Below, piece after piece: positions 12,683-22,827 of a DNA stretch of 64,000 nt (positions within the stretch are counted from its first letter, which is position 1; the number at the start of each line of letters is the position of its first letter). The stretch comes from Asterias rubens (Eukaryota > Echinodermata > Asteroidea > Forcipulatida > Asteriidae): positions 20,287,828 through 20,351,827 of the forward strand of contig NC_047065.1 of assembly GCF_902459465.1 (NCBI RefSeq). The letters are read 5' to 3'. The translations under genes and the position numbers were made by a program. Under the pieces are notes generated by a model that saw only the letters and a list, made by a program, of their open reading frames with translations, ran no database searches and was not told where the DNA came from.

Positions 12683-13549
12683 ATGGAAAGTCGCTAATTT
12701 CTTTATTAATTACTGACTAATTCTTAGGAAAAAAAATCACATTTGGTTTAAAATTTTACTAATTCAAGTCAAAGACACTCAGTATGAGATAAACAGTTAT
12801 TTGATAAAAGTCAACTAGCTAATAATTCCCCAGTCAATTTAGGGATAAAAAACAATTTTTCTAAATTAAAATCAACTATATGTTAATTTATGCAAATAAG
12901 GGATGGCCAATTGTAAAAAAAAAAAAAAAAAGTTGTTCAAGAAACTTCAGGTAGTGCTTATTAAAAACAAATGACAAAAAGTTAATATCTTCAACTTCAT
13001 TTTTTTCAAAAAAGTGTCACATTCCAGAGAATGGCCCATCACTGTGTGCTCAGTGCCTGTATGCCATCCTGCAATATGATATTGTACAGGTGGTGAACCA
13101 CTGGGTGAACAGAACACATCAACATAGTACACAGTCAACCCTCCTACTGTCTGATCATTCAATACTGTATATATCGACTGTTGTTTTTGAAAGAAACAAT
13201 TCAAACCTGCCATTTGATTACTTTTTGCAAATGCATAAACCTCTTTAAAAGTACAAATGGATATCATGTACATGTAGTTTATGATAGCAAGGGGCCAATT
13301 GCGATTTTCATTTCCATGCTAACCAAAAGAACACGAAAAGGCATGCTTACCTTTCCGTGCTTACTGTATGAAAGAGAATGTTGTATCAACTATCAAACGT
13401 AATTATCCAAATTGATTGCAAAAGCATCACGCCGAACTTTCTTGCAAACTTGTGAATACGGTTACACAAGTTTTTCTGCTAGAGTTAGCACAAAAACTTG
13501 CTAACTATTAAGCAGCTCTATGAACTTGGCCCTGATGTTGCCAACTAAC
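12616..13549. other. Gene-free stretch downstream of ZFP64
   Basis: It may include the unplaced 3' exon of ZFP64, whose main exon has a donor at 13837. An A-run lies at about 12916-12932. The 108-codon minus-strand frame at 12947-13273 has no recognisable domain. Confidence 0.35.
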
Positions 13550-13793
13550 AGGGCCCAATATTATAAGGCCTGTAAGCAAAAAAAATTGCTAAGCATGAAA
13601 TTTCTTCCTTGATGAAAACAGGACTACCAACCAAAATGCCATGTGATTTTCAGGATAAGCAAACAACAGCTGAATACCAGTATCAACCAATATGCAACAA
13701 ATGGAAATTTGGTTGGTAATCCTGTTTTTATCAAGGAAGAAATGTGATGCTAAGCAAATTTTTGTGCTTATAGGCTGTATGAAAATGGGCCCT
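13550..13793. mobile_element. M7 MITE, full length
   Basis: AGGGCCCAATATTATAAGGC at the left is inverted against GCTGTATGAAAATGGGCCCT at the right. The interior TTTCTTCCTTGATGAAAAC pairs with GTTTTTATCAAGGAAGAAA. It ends 45 bp from the ZFP64 main-exon donor. Confidence 0.85.
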
Positions 13794-13835
13794 GGTCAAG
13801 CAGTCCGAACAATAAGTAAAGAAAAAGGAACACTT

Positions 13836-13837
13836 AC
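13836..13837 (-). other. ZFP64: Candidate splice donor in the ZFP64 3' UTR
   Basis: Read on the minus strand, AGCCTAAAA is followed by GTAAGTG, a near-consensus donor, 45 nt after the stop codon. This predicts a 3'-UTR intron or an alternative C-terminus. No downstream exon could be placed. Confidence 0.45.
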
Positions 13838-13882
13838 TTTTAGGCTTTAAGAAGAAATAGTTGAAGAGATGACAGCAGTGGA

Positions 13883-16758
13883 CTACATGGAATTTGATTG
13901 GGTAGTTGAGACGGATCCCAATCTGAGAGATGTAACATGAATGTTTGAACTGCTTGTCTTGTCTCCCACCACACTGGATGAAATGAAAGTATTGGACACA
14001 CATTTAGAAGCTGAAGTAACCTGAGGTATATTGAGAATTTTGCTTTGAGGGAATGCAATGTGCTGCTTCATCTGCTGTGTGAATTGCTGATGTTGTGGTG
14101 GTGCCAGAGGCAATTGTGCCAAGACCTGATGTGTGAGAACGTCTGTCGCCAGGGATTGCCTGATCGACAAAGGCAAGCTAGTCGATGTAGCATTCAAGAC
14201 TGCAGGTGCAAACTGCTGCTGCTGCTGCAGTTGATTAGAACCATGCAGCTGGGGTAGAACTTGCAGCTGGCCCATTTGTGTAGTTATCTGAGAGTTCCAG
14301 TAGGTAGTTTGTGTTTGAGGTGCGACTGCATTTGCTGGGGTTGACTGGACAGTCTTTGTGAATGCCAAATGACGCTGGGATTGAACGCCAGGTAGTACCT
14401 GATTGGTTCCAAGGAATACATTCTTTTGTGAAAGGAGTTGAGGAGCTCCAAGAGCAGATTGGCTGGCATTGGGGAAGAGAGGTGTGGAAGGACGCATCGA
14501 GTTGGAGAGTAAGTTTAAGTTGCTGCCAGAAATTATTCTGTTGTTGGGTTGCTGCAAAAATGATTGCTGGATGGTAGGTACTGGTTGCTGTTTCGTACCA
14601 ATGATTTTTGGTGAGTTCAGCAACCCTTGCATTAAATGGCTTCCTGTGAATGATGTATCACCCAGAGTGTTGGAGTTTATTGGGAATCTGGTCATGGTTG
14701 GCCGCTTACTGACTTCCTGAGCAGTGGTCGTTACCGTGTGCTGGGTTGTAAACTGCGGAATGTGTAATAATGCTTGGTTTGGAAACATTGGCAGTTGCTG
14801 CACAAACAAATTTGGACCTGGAGAACTTAACCCCGCATTGTTATGGCTTTGAGTTGCTTGGTCATTGTTGTCATGCGAAATAACCTGCAGAGTTACCGTC
14901 TCTCCAGTCGTTGCCTGTGGTTGGATGATAACAGTTGAGGATTTACTCTGAACCGTACCTCCATCTTGGGAGATGCTTCCAGCCTCTCCTCCTTGTGCAG
15001 AACTTCTGGGATGGCAAATCTCTGAATCGCTGTTTACAGGACTTTGTACGACTTGAGAGTTAATAACACTCAGCAGCATTTCAATATCACTAGGTGGTGT
15101 TGGATTTAAGTCACTGAATAAACTGTTGTTGTTGTGGTTTTGATTTGCTGTATTTGTTGTTGGCAAGTGGACAGATGATGAGGGGTCTGGGGTTGACAGT
15201 TGTGGAAGCTGCTGGAGTTGAAGTACTGCGAGGGCAGTGCTCTCAATGGAGTCTGATACAGTATCATGGTGCCTTCTATGACTCGTAAATGAGTCCCTGC
15301 GCATGAAAGACGCATCGCATTTATCACAATTGAACGGTTTCTTACCGCTGAGAACCTGAGGCTTAGGTTTTTTCTTGTCTTTTGAGGTTTGATTCTTTGT
15401 GGACTTTGTTGCCTGCTTCTGTCTTTTCACCTTGGGGAGGTCTGCATGGAGTTTCTTTATGTGAAGTGAAATGTGGCGAAGCAGCTTGGATGAGAAGGAG
15501 CAGTGAGGACACTTGTGTGGCTTATCTTTGCTGTGTTTCCGCTCATGTCTTCTGAAAGAACGTTTGTTTAGACAGATGAAGTCACACTCCAAACACTTAA
15601 TTGGATGACGGTTAGGATGTGTGCTCTCATGCTGCTTTAACTGCTTACTGGTGCAGCAGGTGAAGCTACATTCCTCACACTGGAAGCTTTTCTCTCTCAG
15701 GTGGTTGTGCTGAATATGCGACTTGAGGTTACTGTTGAGGGCGCTTGCATACGGACAAGAGGAACACTTGTACGGCTTCTCCCCAGTGTGGACTCTCTTG
15801 TGCCGCCGTAGATCAGTGCTGATCTTGAACTTAGCAGAGCACTGATTGCAGTGGAAGGGGGAGTCACCCGTGTGAGTCCGAAGATGAGTGGTCAGCTGGC
15901 TAGAGTTACGGCTCGCGTAAGAGCAGATCTGACACTTGAACGGACGCTCCTTAGTGTGTGTCCTCATATGCTTCTTTAGACTGCCCCCGTCTACAGCAGA
16001 ATAGCTACACTGTTGACAGTGATATGGCTTATGTCCACTATGAGTCCGAAGATGAATTTGTAGCTTGTCCTTGCGTGCGAAACGACGCTGACAGAATGTA
16101 CACAAGAAAGGCCTGTCGCCGGTGTGTATTCGATTATGTCGCTGAATGTCTTTCAAGTGAGCTGTTTTGAAGTCACAGCCCTCGTGTAAACATTCATAAC
16201 ATTTAACCTTAACACTACTTTTCTCCTTGCGATTTAGGCCGTCTGAACTGTCACTGTTTGCAACTGTCCCTTGTGCACCACTAATACTTTCGCGGATGGT
16301 TTCCACCACCGATTGAGCATCTTGCAATTGTTTTTCTGCATTGGTTTGTGGAAGCTCTTGACTATGTACAGGAGAACCGTCTCGGAAGTTCTGCTCAAGG
16401 CTTGCCGCATTACCTTCACCAGATTGATTGGAACTATTATTCTCAGACGGTGTGGACGGAACAACCTTGGGAGTGGCTGCAAGCAAAATCTGTTTCTTCT
16501 TTGTCCGAGGTGGTTTCTTTGCCTGGACGATGGATGGTGCACTTGGAGTATTGGCATTGACCGTAGGTACAGTAGGGGCATTTAAAACACTACATGTGGT
16601 AGTAGCTCTGCAGGGGTTGGATGTCAAGAGACTGTTGACTTTGTTAAGTTTGGCCACTGCACACCCCGACCTCTTGTGTATGATGAAACTCTCTATGGAG
16701 GTGAATTGACATTTACACATTCCGCAAATGTGAAGGTCGTCCATTTGATTCATGTTGA
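13883..16758 (-). CDS. ZFP64: ZFP64 zinc-finger protein, main coding exon
   Basis: Encodes residues 21-978 of a nuclear C2H2 zinc-finger transcription factor. It is recognised from the conserved N-terminal CCHC module (DLHICGMCKCQF...HKRSGC, close to the human ZFP64 sequence at the same place) and the finger order. Ten C2H2 fingers follow, at about residues 207-519 of the spliced protein. The fourth and fifth contain CQICSYASRNSSQLT and CNQCSAKFKIS, and the last (CDKCDASFMRRDS) stands apart after a basic linker, as in vertebrate ZFP64. The remaining roughly 450 residues are rich in Gln, Ser and Thr and look like a disordered activation region. The stop is TAG at 13883-13885. The exon begins after a strong acceptor (pyrimidine tract, then CAG) at 16759-16760. 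ATG 16751-16753 is in frame, but the better start is in the upstream exon. Vertebrate ZFP64 is about 680 residues, so this tail is longer. Confidence 0.93.
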
Positions 16759-16897
16759 CTGAAAGAATAAAAAGAAAAAGATTACTTTTTAGTATATAAG
16801 AAGACTTTCAAGAAAGTTATTTCACAGGAATTAAACTTTATACTCTATACTTTTCATGGCAATGTGTCAGCAGAGATGAGAAATTAAACATATTGTT

Positions 16898-17292
16898 TAA
16901 AGCCATTGGACACTTTCGGAACGGAAAAAAAACTACAAGTTCACAGATTTACAAATAAATTACAGGGTTTACAGAAGGTAACATGGTGAAAGACTTCTCT
17001 CAAAATATTGTTCCATGAAATGCTTTACTTTTTGAGAAAACATTAAAACAACATCAATTCTCGATAACGAGAATTACAGATTTATTTTAAACACATGTCA
17101 TGACACGGCGATACGTGCGGAAACAAGGGTGAAAGTGCGGAAACAATGGTGGGTTTTCCCGGTATTTTCTCCCGACTTTGACGATCAATTGAGCCTAAAT
17201 TTTCACAGGTTTGTTATTTTATATATAAGTTGTGATACACGAAGTGTGGGCCTTGGACAATACTGTTTACCAAAAGTGTCCAATGGCTTTAA
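16898..17292. mobile_element. M2 MITE in ZFP64 intron
   Basis: Termini are TTAAAGCCATTGGACACTTT and AAAAGTGTCCAATGGCTTTA. A hairpin TTCTCGATAACGAGAA lies near 17059-17074. The sub-terminal block TTTTCACAGGTTTGTTATTT is shared with M1, so the families are related. Other copies are at 52949 and 55491. Confidence 0.85.
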
Positions 17293-17691
17293 TAAATGGT
17301 CCATTCATCATCTTCATTTATTATATTTTCACAAGCGTTTTTATTCACATCAACTGAAGAAATACCTTCAACAAGATTCTCCACAGGAAACTGTGGGGCA
17401 TTCTGGATGAAATATTTTTAATTTGAGTAAAAGGACGCTGAATTGAAACGGGTCTTCGGAATGTTTTTTACTTACTTTCAGTGTTTATCTAATCTGTTAA
17501 AATTGAAAAGAAATAAAATTTAAAAAGTATTCAGTTATTAATACATTGTATAATACAGCTTTTTTTTCAAAGATACAATTTTATAAAAAGAAACTAGAAA
17601 AGACACAAAACCAAACAAAAAAGCCCAGAGTTGAAGTTAGAAAGTAAACCTTTCACAATTTTTACAATTCTGTGTACTGCATATAATATGT
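17293..17691. other. ZFP64 intron sequence
   Basis: No element was recognised. On the minus strand, TTTTAACAG at about 17493-17501, 18 nt and then GTAAGT (17469-17474) resemble the borders of a microexon. There is no supporting evidence, so it is not called. Confidence 0.3.
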
Positions 17692-17838
17692 AGACCCAGG
17701 TACTGGGGCGCTATACTCCTTTTTCAAATGTTGTCATTATATCGATTGTACTATAGGCTAGGCACTGGACTCCTTCTTCAAATTTTGAGTCCGACCAAAA
17801 TTAGAAAAAAGGAGTGCAGCACCCCAGTAACTGGGTCC
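17692..17838. mobile_element. Foldback MITE in ZFP64 intron
   Basis: GACCCAGGTACTGGGGCGC is inverted against GCACCCCAGTAACTGGGTC. The arms extend into CTCCTTTTT and AAAAAAGGAG. About 147 bp, non-coding. Confidence 0.75.
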
Positions 17839-17994
17839 AACATCTCTTAAAATAGTAGTATTTTTTATTTGAGATGTCAGTTTTTGTTACATTGCATTTA
17901 CAATCCACCGCCATCAGGGATTGATTGTCATGCTTTAAATTAATATTAATAATAATACTAAATTTTATATAAAAACATTATGATCTTATGCACT

Positions 17995-18230
17995 GTACTG
18001 TATACATTTGGGTATTACTCAACATTTGGTTACAACTCAAATAACCATAAAACCTTACTTGGATGGTAACGAGCAACGTACTAAGCTACTAATTGAATAC
18101 TATTATATACCGGTAGAATCACTATAATTTATAAAACATTTGGAGAAACGACTCCCTCTGAACGGAAGAAGTAATTAATGTAGTTTTTAAGAAAGAGGTA
18201 ATTTCAGACTAAAATAATTAAGAATTCTGG
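17995..18230 (+). mobile_element. Diverged M1 MITE remnant
   Basis: AACTCAAATAACCATAAAAC, CTTACTTGG and GAGAAACGACTCCCTCTGAA match the TACTC half of M1. It is truncated and interrupted. Confidence 0.6.
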
Positions 18231-18287
18231 CCAGAAGTCTTTTATTCCTATCTGTCTGAATTTGCAATGGTATTTTTGTATGGTGTT

Positions 18288-18512
18288 TTGGGAAAAGTGT
18301 CAGTATGCAGGCACCACCACTTTTTCATTCGATATGATTTAATGAAATTTAATTTTTAAGTTTAAAATAGTATCTAATTTACCTCAAAGACAAAAATGAG
18401 ATCTCCTAAGTAATAGTAATACTGTAGTAGGCCTATTACGACTCCTAGTCGTATCCCTTTTTGTAAAAAATTAGTGAAAAGGTGGTGGCGCCATACGGAA
18501 AGTTATCCATGC
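18288..18512. mobile_element. Diverged foldback element
   Basis: CAGTATGCAGGCACCACCAC TTTTTCATT is loosely inverted against AGTGAAAAGGTGGTGGCGCC ATACGG. This suggests an old inverted-repeat element of about 225 bp. Confidence 0.4.
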
Positions 18513-18699
18513 GGAATTTTAGCTCAGCTGACACTTGACACTGACACTAATGACAGGCATGCAGTGAAGGAAGATTCACCGTTATAAACTGCTGTCCGGA
18601 AATTGGACACACATTAAAAACACAACCGAGAGAGTCCGTTCCTCAGTGTGTGACCAATGTTTTGCACTTTTCGGTTTGAACAATGCTTAACACACTTAC

Positions 18700-18760
18700 A
18701 CTGAAATGAGAGCTGCGTCTGACCACTAATTGTCCCACCATTACAGTTAAAAGTATTCAT
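18700..18760 (-). CDS. ZFP64: ZFP64 first coding exon
   Basis: A 61-nt exon beginning ATG at 18758-18760 (context GCAAAATGA, A at -3) and ending at 18700 before the donor GTAAGTG. It encodes 20 residues starting MNTFNCNGG and leaves one base. Joined to the acceptor at 16758, it reads in frame through TTC AAC into MNQMDDLHICG. The resulting leader before DLHICG is about as long as the one in vertebrate ZFP64, which also begins with MN. The intron would be 1941 bp. The start lies just inside the CpG-rich promoter region. Splicing is inferred; no transcript was available. Confidence 0.72.
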
Positions 18761-19260
18761 TTTGCCACTTTCTCGACTTGACAAGTTCCCGTGGAATTGT
18801 GACGGACGACATAAGAAGATTATTGGGTGCAATTTTTTAAGGTGTACTTTCTAAAATTCGCGCAAGCTGTTTTTTGTTTACGGCGCAAATTTTAACATTT
18901 TGCGCAGGCAGGGTACCACGGGCGCAAACTTTAAACACCGCGCGCTATTCGAAGACCGATGATATAGAGAGCCTTATAAAAAACAGCCCAAAAGTTCATG
19001 CTGGCACCCCAACCCCTCAATTTTGACTTCTCAAAAAAATAGTATCAGTATTTTCAGTTTAAACTGCTTCATTAAAGACGCAAGTGCCCCCCCCCCCTCA
19101 ACCCAATCATCTCCACCCCCCTACCCACACACACGAACATCCGCGCGATCACGTGACGAGATCAGGGATAGGCTGGTCACTAGTTTTTAAGCGCGGAGGT
19201 TGCGTATGTTCGTCAGTGGGAGACAGGACACCGTGCGATAAAGCGGCGTCATTTCGCACC
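18761..19260. promoter_or_regulatory. Putative bidirectional promoter, ZFP64 / FLYWCH gene
   Basis: It lies between the divergent first exons and is richer in CpG than its surroundings (GGCGCAAATTTTAAC, ACCGCGCGCTATTCG, ATCCGCGCGATCACGTG, AAGCGCGGAGG). A perfect palindromic E-box TCACGTGA, of the type bound by USF/MITF-family bHLH factors, is at 19149-19156. Transcription start sites are not defined. Confidence 0.55.
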
Positions 19261-19315
19261 CTGTACTATTTGCACGGACGAGAAAAATGGAACTATCATT
19301 TCTCACAATTACTTG
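19200..19315 (+). other. 5' non-coding exon of the FLYWCH gene (approximate start)
   Basis: The exon ends ...ACAATTACTTG at 19315, followed by the consensus donor GTAAGTATT. The next good acceptor on this strand is 20731-20732 (TTTTTCTAAATCTTTTCAG). The 5' limit is not visible. It carries an upstream ATG at 19287-19289 in good context (AAAAATGG) that would read across the splice junction and stop at 20779-20781, giving a 25-codon upstream frame. Confidence 0.55.
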
Positions 19316-20732
19316 GTAAGTATTTTGAACATTTCTGTAATCACAGGTACACGTTTCAACGCTTTCTAGAACATGAGACAACCGTGACATTGTACAATTA
19401 TTTTGAAGCTCGGCTGTTAAATACTTGGTGCTCAAATGGGAATTGATCATCATTAATCTACGCCCCATCAGACGAAAGCAAAAAACACACACTAAACACA
19501 CAGTCAGTGTTTTACTGTTATTCAATCAGGCGGCGCGCGCGAACTAGCTAGCCTACACCGCCCAACCAACCACTGCATGCACTACAGAGTGTGATTTTTA
19601 GGATTTTTATTAGGTTAGGGTCCTACAAAAAACATAAAAGCCGACAACGCCGACAACAACGCCAGAGTGCCGACAATACGCCGACAACAAGTTTCAAACA
19701 GAAACAAACCAAAGTTATTAGAACTTTTCTTCGTGTGATTTGTGAATTGTGTATTTTATTAATTTATTAATATTATTATTGAATATTATTTTTTATTTTT
19801 GTTACTTTTAATTAAAATTTTAGGCCTTGTTAGGGCCTAACAGAAATGTGTAAAATGGAAAAAGTTGGAGAAAAGTCTGAAGTGTGCAAGTGTCATTGTA
19901 AAATTTAAAAAGGTTGAATAGGCCTAAGCCCTAACCCTAATTGATTTTTGAAAAAAAATTACTTTGTTTTTTATTGTACTGTTAGTGGTATCCCACTCCA
20001 CTGATGACACGTACCAGGGTATATTTACATACGTATAATTATTTAATATAAGGCAAGTTCTTCTGCACAGCCTTAAAATTCTCTTTAGTAGAATTTGTTG
20101 CAGGCATGGTAGTTTTTATGTACTCCTAGTCCAAGCTAGAACTTTGGCTATAATTATGAGGTTCGTTCCGCTATCGTCTCCGAAGAACTGTTATGATGAG
20201 GTTAGTTCCGCTACTATCATCTCCCGTAATCTGGGAGATGGTAGCGGAACAAACCTCATAGTTCTAGGAGTAGTTTTTATTTAAGTGGTCAAACAGTTGT
20301 TGCTGAAATTTTCAAAAATTAGACTGAGTTGATGTATAAAAAAAATTATAGTTAAAAACAATCGAAAAGGCCCAATTCGTATAATAACTATATTTTTAGA
20401 CATTTTTAGGAACAGCAATTTTGTTATTATGATTGGCCTGGGTCGGGGAACCCGATTCTTGGCAGGTGATCGGTAATAATTTCTGGTTGGCATTTAAAAA
20501 AGTATTTTAAAAATGTTTTACTAAAAACAAAGTGGATTGCAGTTTTGAAGTTCTTGCTTTGTTAAACTTCAATTCAACAGTGCAACCAAATTGGGAAGAT
20601 TTGCTCTTTAAGGTCAAATAACAGTTCCCAAAATTTTGAACAAAATCTTTTTACTTCAATTGAAAAATTTCAATAAACCTATTGTAGACTGTTTACTGAC
20701 TAGTTTTTTTTTATTTTTCTAAATCTTTTCAG
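19316..20732 (+). other. 5'-UTR intron of the FLYWCH gene
   Basis: Bounded by GTAAGT at 19316 and a pyrimidine tract with CAG at 20731-20732. It contains CCGACAAC short repeats at about 19640-19690 and the foldback at 20121-20272. No other feature was recognised. Confidence 0.5.
20121..20272. mobile_element. Foldback MITE in FLYWCH intron
   Basis: The outer ends TACTCCTAG and CTAGGAGTA are inverted, as are the inner blocks ATGAGGTTCGTTCCGCTA and TAGCGGAACAAACCTCAT. The centre has a second, tighter hairpin, GGTTAGTTCCGCTACTATCA TCTCC against GGAGATGGTAGCGGAAC. Confidence 0.75.
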
Positions 20733-20848
20733 CCACGACTGTTTGACTGTTCCATTTGAAGGGCCTAATTCTCAGACTTAACTGAAGCCCTCTATTGACC
20801 GCTAAATGTAGAGTCTGCAGAGCTTAAGACTGTTTATTTTGAGTAATC
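20733..20848 (+). other. 5' UTR part of FLYWCH coding exon
   Basis: Starts after the acceptor CAG at 20732. The frame of the main protein has a stop at 20744-20746, so translation cannot begin further upstream. The upstream frame from the first exon ends here at 20781. Confidence 0.55.
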
Positions 20849-22318
20849 ATGATGGAGCAATACATCGAACAAGAAAATGAAGACATTGAACATGGGGTTA
20901 CCATTCAGCAAGTCGTTGAGATTACATGCCAAACAGACCCAATTGGTTGTACGTCAGTATTGCTCGGTGGAATGGTGGAGATCATTCAGGCCCAAGATCT
21001 TGAAATTCCAATACCAGAGGCGCCACCATCGAGTGAGCAAGATATCATTGTCGATGATCAAGTTAATCTAGCTTCTCCACAGGCAACATGGATCAAAAAG
21101 AAAAAGGCTCAGGCATCATTCAAACGCAATAAACCAAAACTTCTTGATGGCCTGGGATATACGTACAATGTCAAAAGGACGCGTGGATTGGCCACTGACT
21201 GGCAATGCACTGTAAGAAGTAAAGCTCTTACTTGCCGAGCGATTGTCAAACAACAAAATGGCACATTTACTCCAGGTCCTCAACCACATCTCCACTTTGC
21301 TGAGCCAGGTATATCTTCTCGCAAGTTGGAAAATCTGACGTCTCCATTAAAGAAAGATAAAAAAATGACTGCAAAAATGATGAAAGCCATGAAAGGCAAA
21401 AAGGCAAAAAGCAAAGGAAGGAAAGGCTCAGAAAAACAATACTACTCAAATTATGTATTCGGACAACCGAGACTAATTGAAAAGCGCACGGGACACACAT
21501 ACAACTTTAAGAAGTCTAATGGAGATACTGCTTATTGGAATTGTTCTTTAAATAGTAAAAGCTTCAAATGTAAAGCCACTTTGAAGCAGAAAAATGGAGA
21601 GTTTACTGCTGGCTCTGAGTCCCACTGTCATGTCGGAAGGGGAAATACTACTAGTACCACTGCACCAAAAATGCTTGTCAAAACACCGCAGTGTAAACGA
21701 GACAAGAGTATTACTAAACAAGCTTGGGACATTGTTAATGCCAAGACCAAATTACCCAATCCATGTGAGTCACAAGAGCGAGAACTCAGTGAAGAAGCTT
21801 ATGCCGCAGGTTTCCGAATACTTCAGGCAGCAACTCATCTAAGTCGCCCACGACTCATTGACAGTCAGGGATTCACGTACAACATCAAAAGAGCTAGAAG
21901 AAACACTGTTGAGTGGCAGTGCACTATCCGCGGCAGGAAGATGTGCTGCTTGGCCTCGTACAAAGAAATTGACGGAAGATTTACAGCAGGACCCCACGCT
22001 CATCTTCACACCGCAAAGCCAGGAGTATGCTACAAAACCAAAGTAGCGGCCAAGATACGTGCCAAGGCTTTATCTGACCTCTTCCAGCCGACGTCGGAGA
22101 TTGTTAATGAGGTCCTCCTGCAAGAGGTAGCGGAGAAGCCAAGTGCCACCATCCTGAAGCCTGATAACTTAACACGAATGGCCAGCAGGGCCAGACAGGC
22201 TTCCAAAGCCAAATTTGTGAATGACATACTTTATGGGGTCGCTGGTTTCAAACCTCATCCTGGTGACGACGATTATGACGGTAGTGATGATGAAATTGCA
22301 AGAGATGAGGACAGTTAA
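20849..22318 (+). CDS. Triple FLYWCH zinc-finger protein
   Basis: 489 residues in one exon. There are three FLYWCH zinc fingers, at about residues 95-150, 206-262 and 333-388. Each has a Y/F-T-Y-N block, W-x-C, a second Cys nine residues after the first, and a closing H-x-H. The ligands are C120/C129/H147/H149, C232/C241/H259/H261 and C358/C367/H385/H387. A Lys-rich stretch at 168-195 is a likely nuclear localisation signal, and the last 20 residues are very acidic. FLYWCH domains bind DNA or proteins and occur in chromatin factors and in MULE-type transposases. No transposase domain or terminal repeat is visible here, so I read it as a host nuclear protein. ATG 20849 is followed directly by a second ATG in better context (ATGATGG). 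It is divergent from ZFP64 across a shared promoter region. No orthologue name can be assigned. Confidence 0.88.
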   Translation: MMEQYIEQENEDIEHGVTIQQVVEITCQTDPIGCTSVLLGGMVEIIQAQDLEIPIPEAPPSSEQDIIVDDQVNLASPQATWIKKKKAQASFKRNKPKLLDGLGYTYNVKRTRGLATDWQCTVRSKALTCRAIVKQQNGTFTPGPQPHLHFAEPGISSRKLENLTSPLKKDKKMTAKMMKAMKGKKAKSKGRKGSEKQYYSNYVFGQPRLIEKRTGHTYNFKKSNGDTAYWNCSLNSKSFKCKATLKQKNGEFTAGSESHCHVGRGNTTSTTAPKMLVKTPQCKRDKSITKQAWDIVNAKTKLPNPCESQERELSEEAYAAGFRILQAATHLSRPRLIDSQGFTYNIKRARRNTVEWQCTIRGRKMCCLASYKEIDGRFTAGPHAHLHTAKPGVCYKTKVAAKIRAKALSDLFQPTSEIVNEVLLQEVAEKPSATILKPDNLTRMASRARQASKAKFVNDILYGVAGFKPHPGDDDYDGSDDEIARDEDS

Positions 22319-22827
22319 ATGAAAAATTAGGTGAGGGAAACAAAGCACAGTACATTTGCAAATAACAAAAATTCACTCAATAATTTGATTAAATTGACCA
22401 TACTACATGTACTTCAGTAATATTTGCCAGAAGTTGACCGACCATTCACAATCATTGTTCAAACGACGGAGTGTGTACTGTGGAACCGCTGTGCACAAAT
22501 GTACCTGTGGACTTCATGTTTGATACTACGTTTTTCAAAAATGTGTAGATGGTTCAAGAAAGACTCTGCTAGGGTTTTATCGTCAAGCCGTTAACAATAT
22601 ACATAACGAATGGTCAGACTGTAGAAGAATTGATCATTTTGCCTCCATTCTCTATTCTCCCATTTAAATTTTGTTTAAAATGTTGTTTTTTGTCGTTTTG
22701 TTTTGTTTTTCATTCTGGGATTTTTTTAATCAGCAGGCTTTTAGTGTATCAATTCCCAATGCTAGAGCAACAACTCATTATGTTCTTGGCCCCAATTTTA
22801 TTTTAAAAAAGTCTCAAGGCGTTGCGC
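22319..22827 (+). other. 3' flank of the FLYWCH gene
   Basis: Probably 3' UTR, but no AATAAA was found here, so its end is unknown. Position 22545-22605 carries a degenerate GAAAGACTCTGCTAGGG...GTCAAGCC(G)TTAAC motif like the one at 34885. Confidence 0.4.

Noticed and set aside
13840-16709. Many short frames on both strands within the ZFP64 exon
   Set aside because: Shadows of the true 956-codon frame.
17469-17501. Possible 18-nt microexon in the ZFP64 intron
   Set aside because: Acceptor-like and donor-like sequences flank it. However, direct joining of the exons at 18700 and 16758 already gives the conserved N-terminal length in frame.
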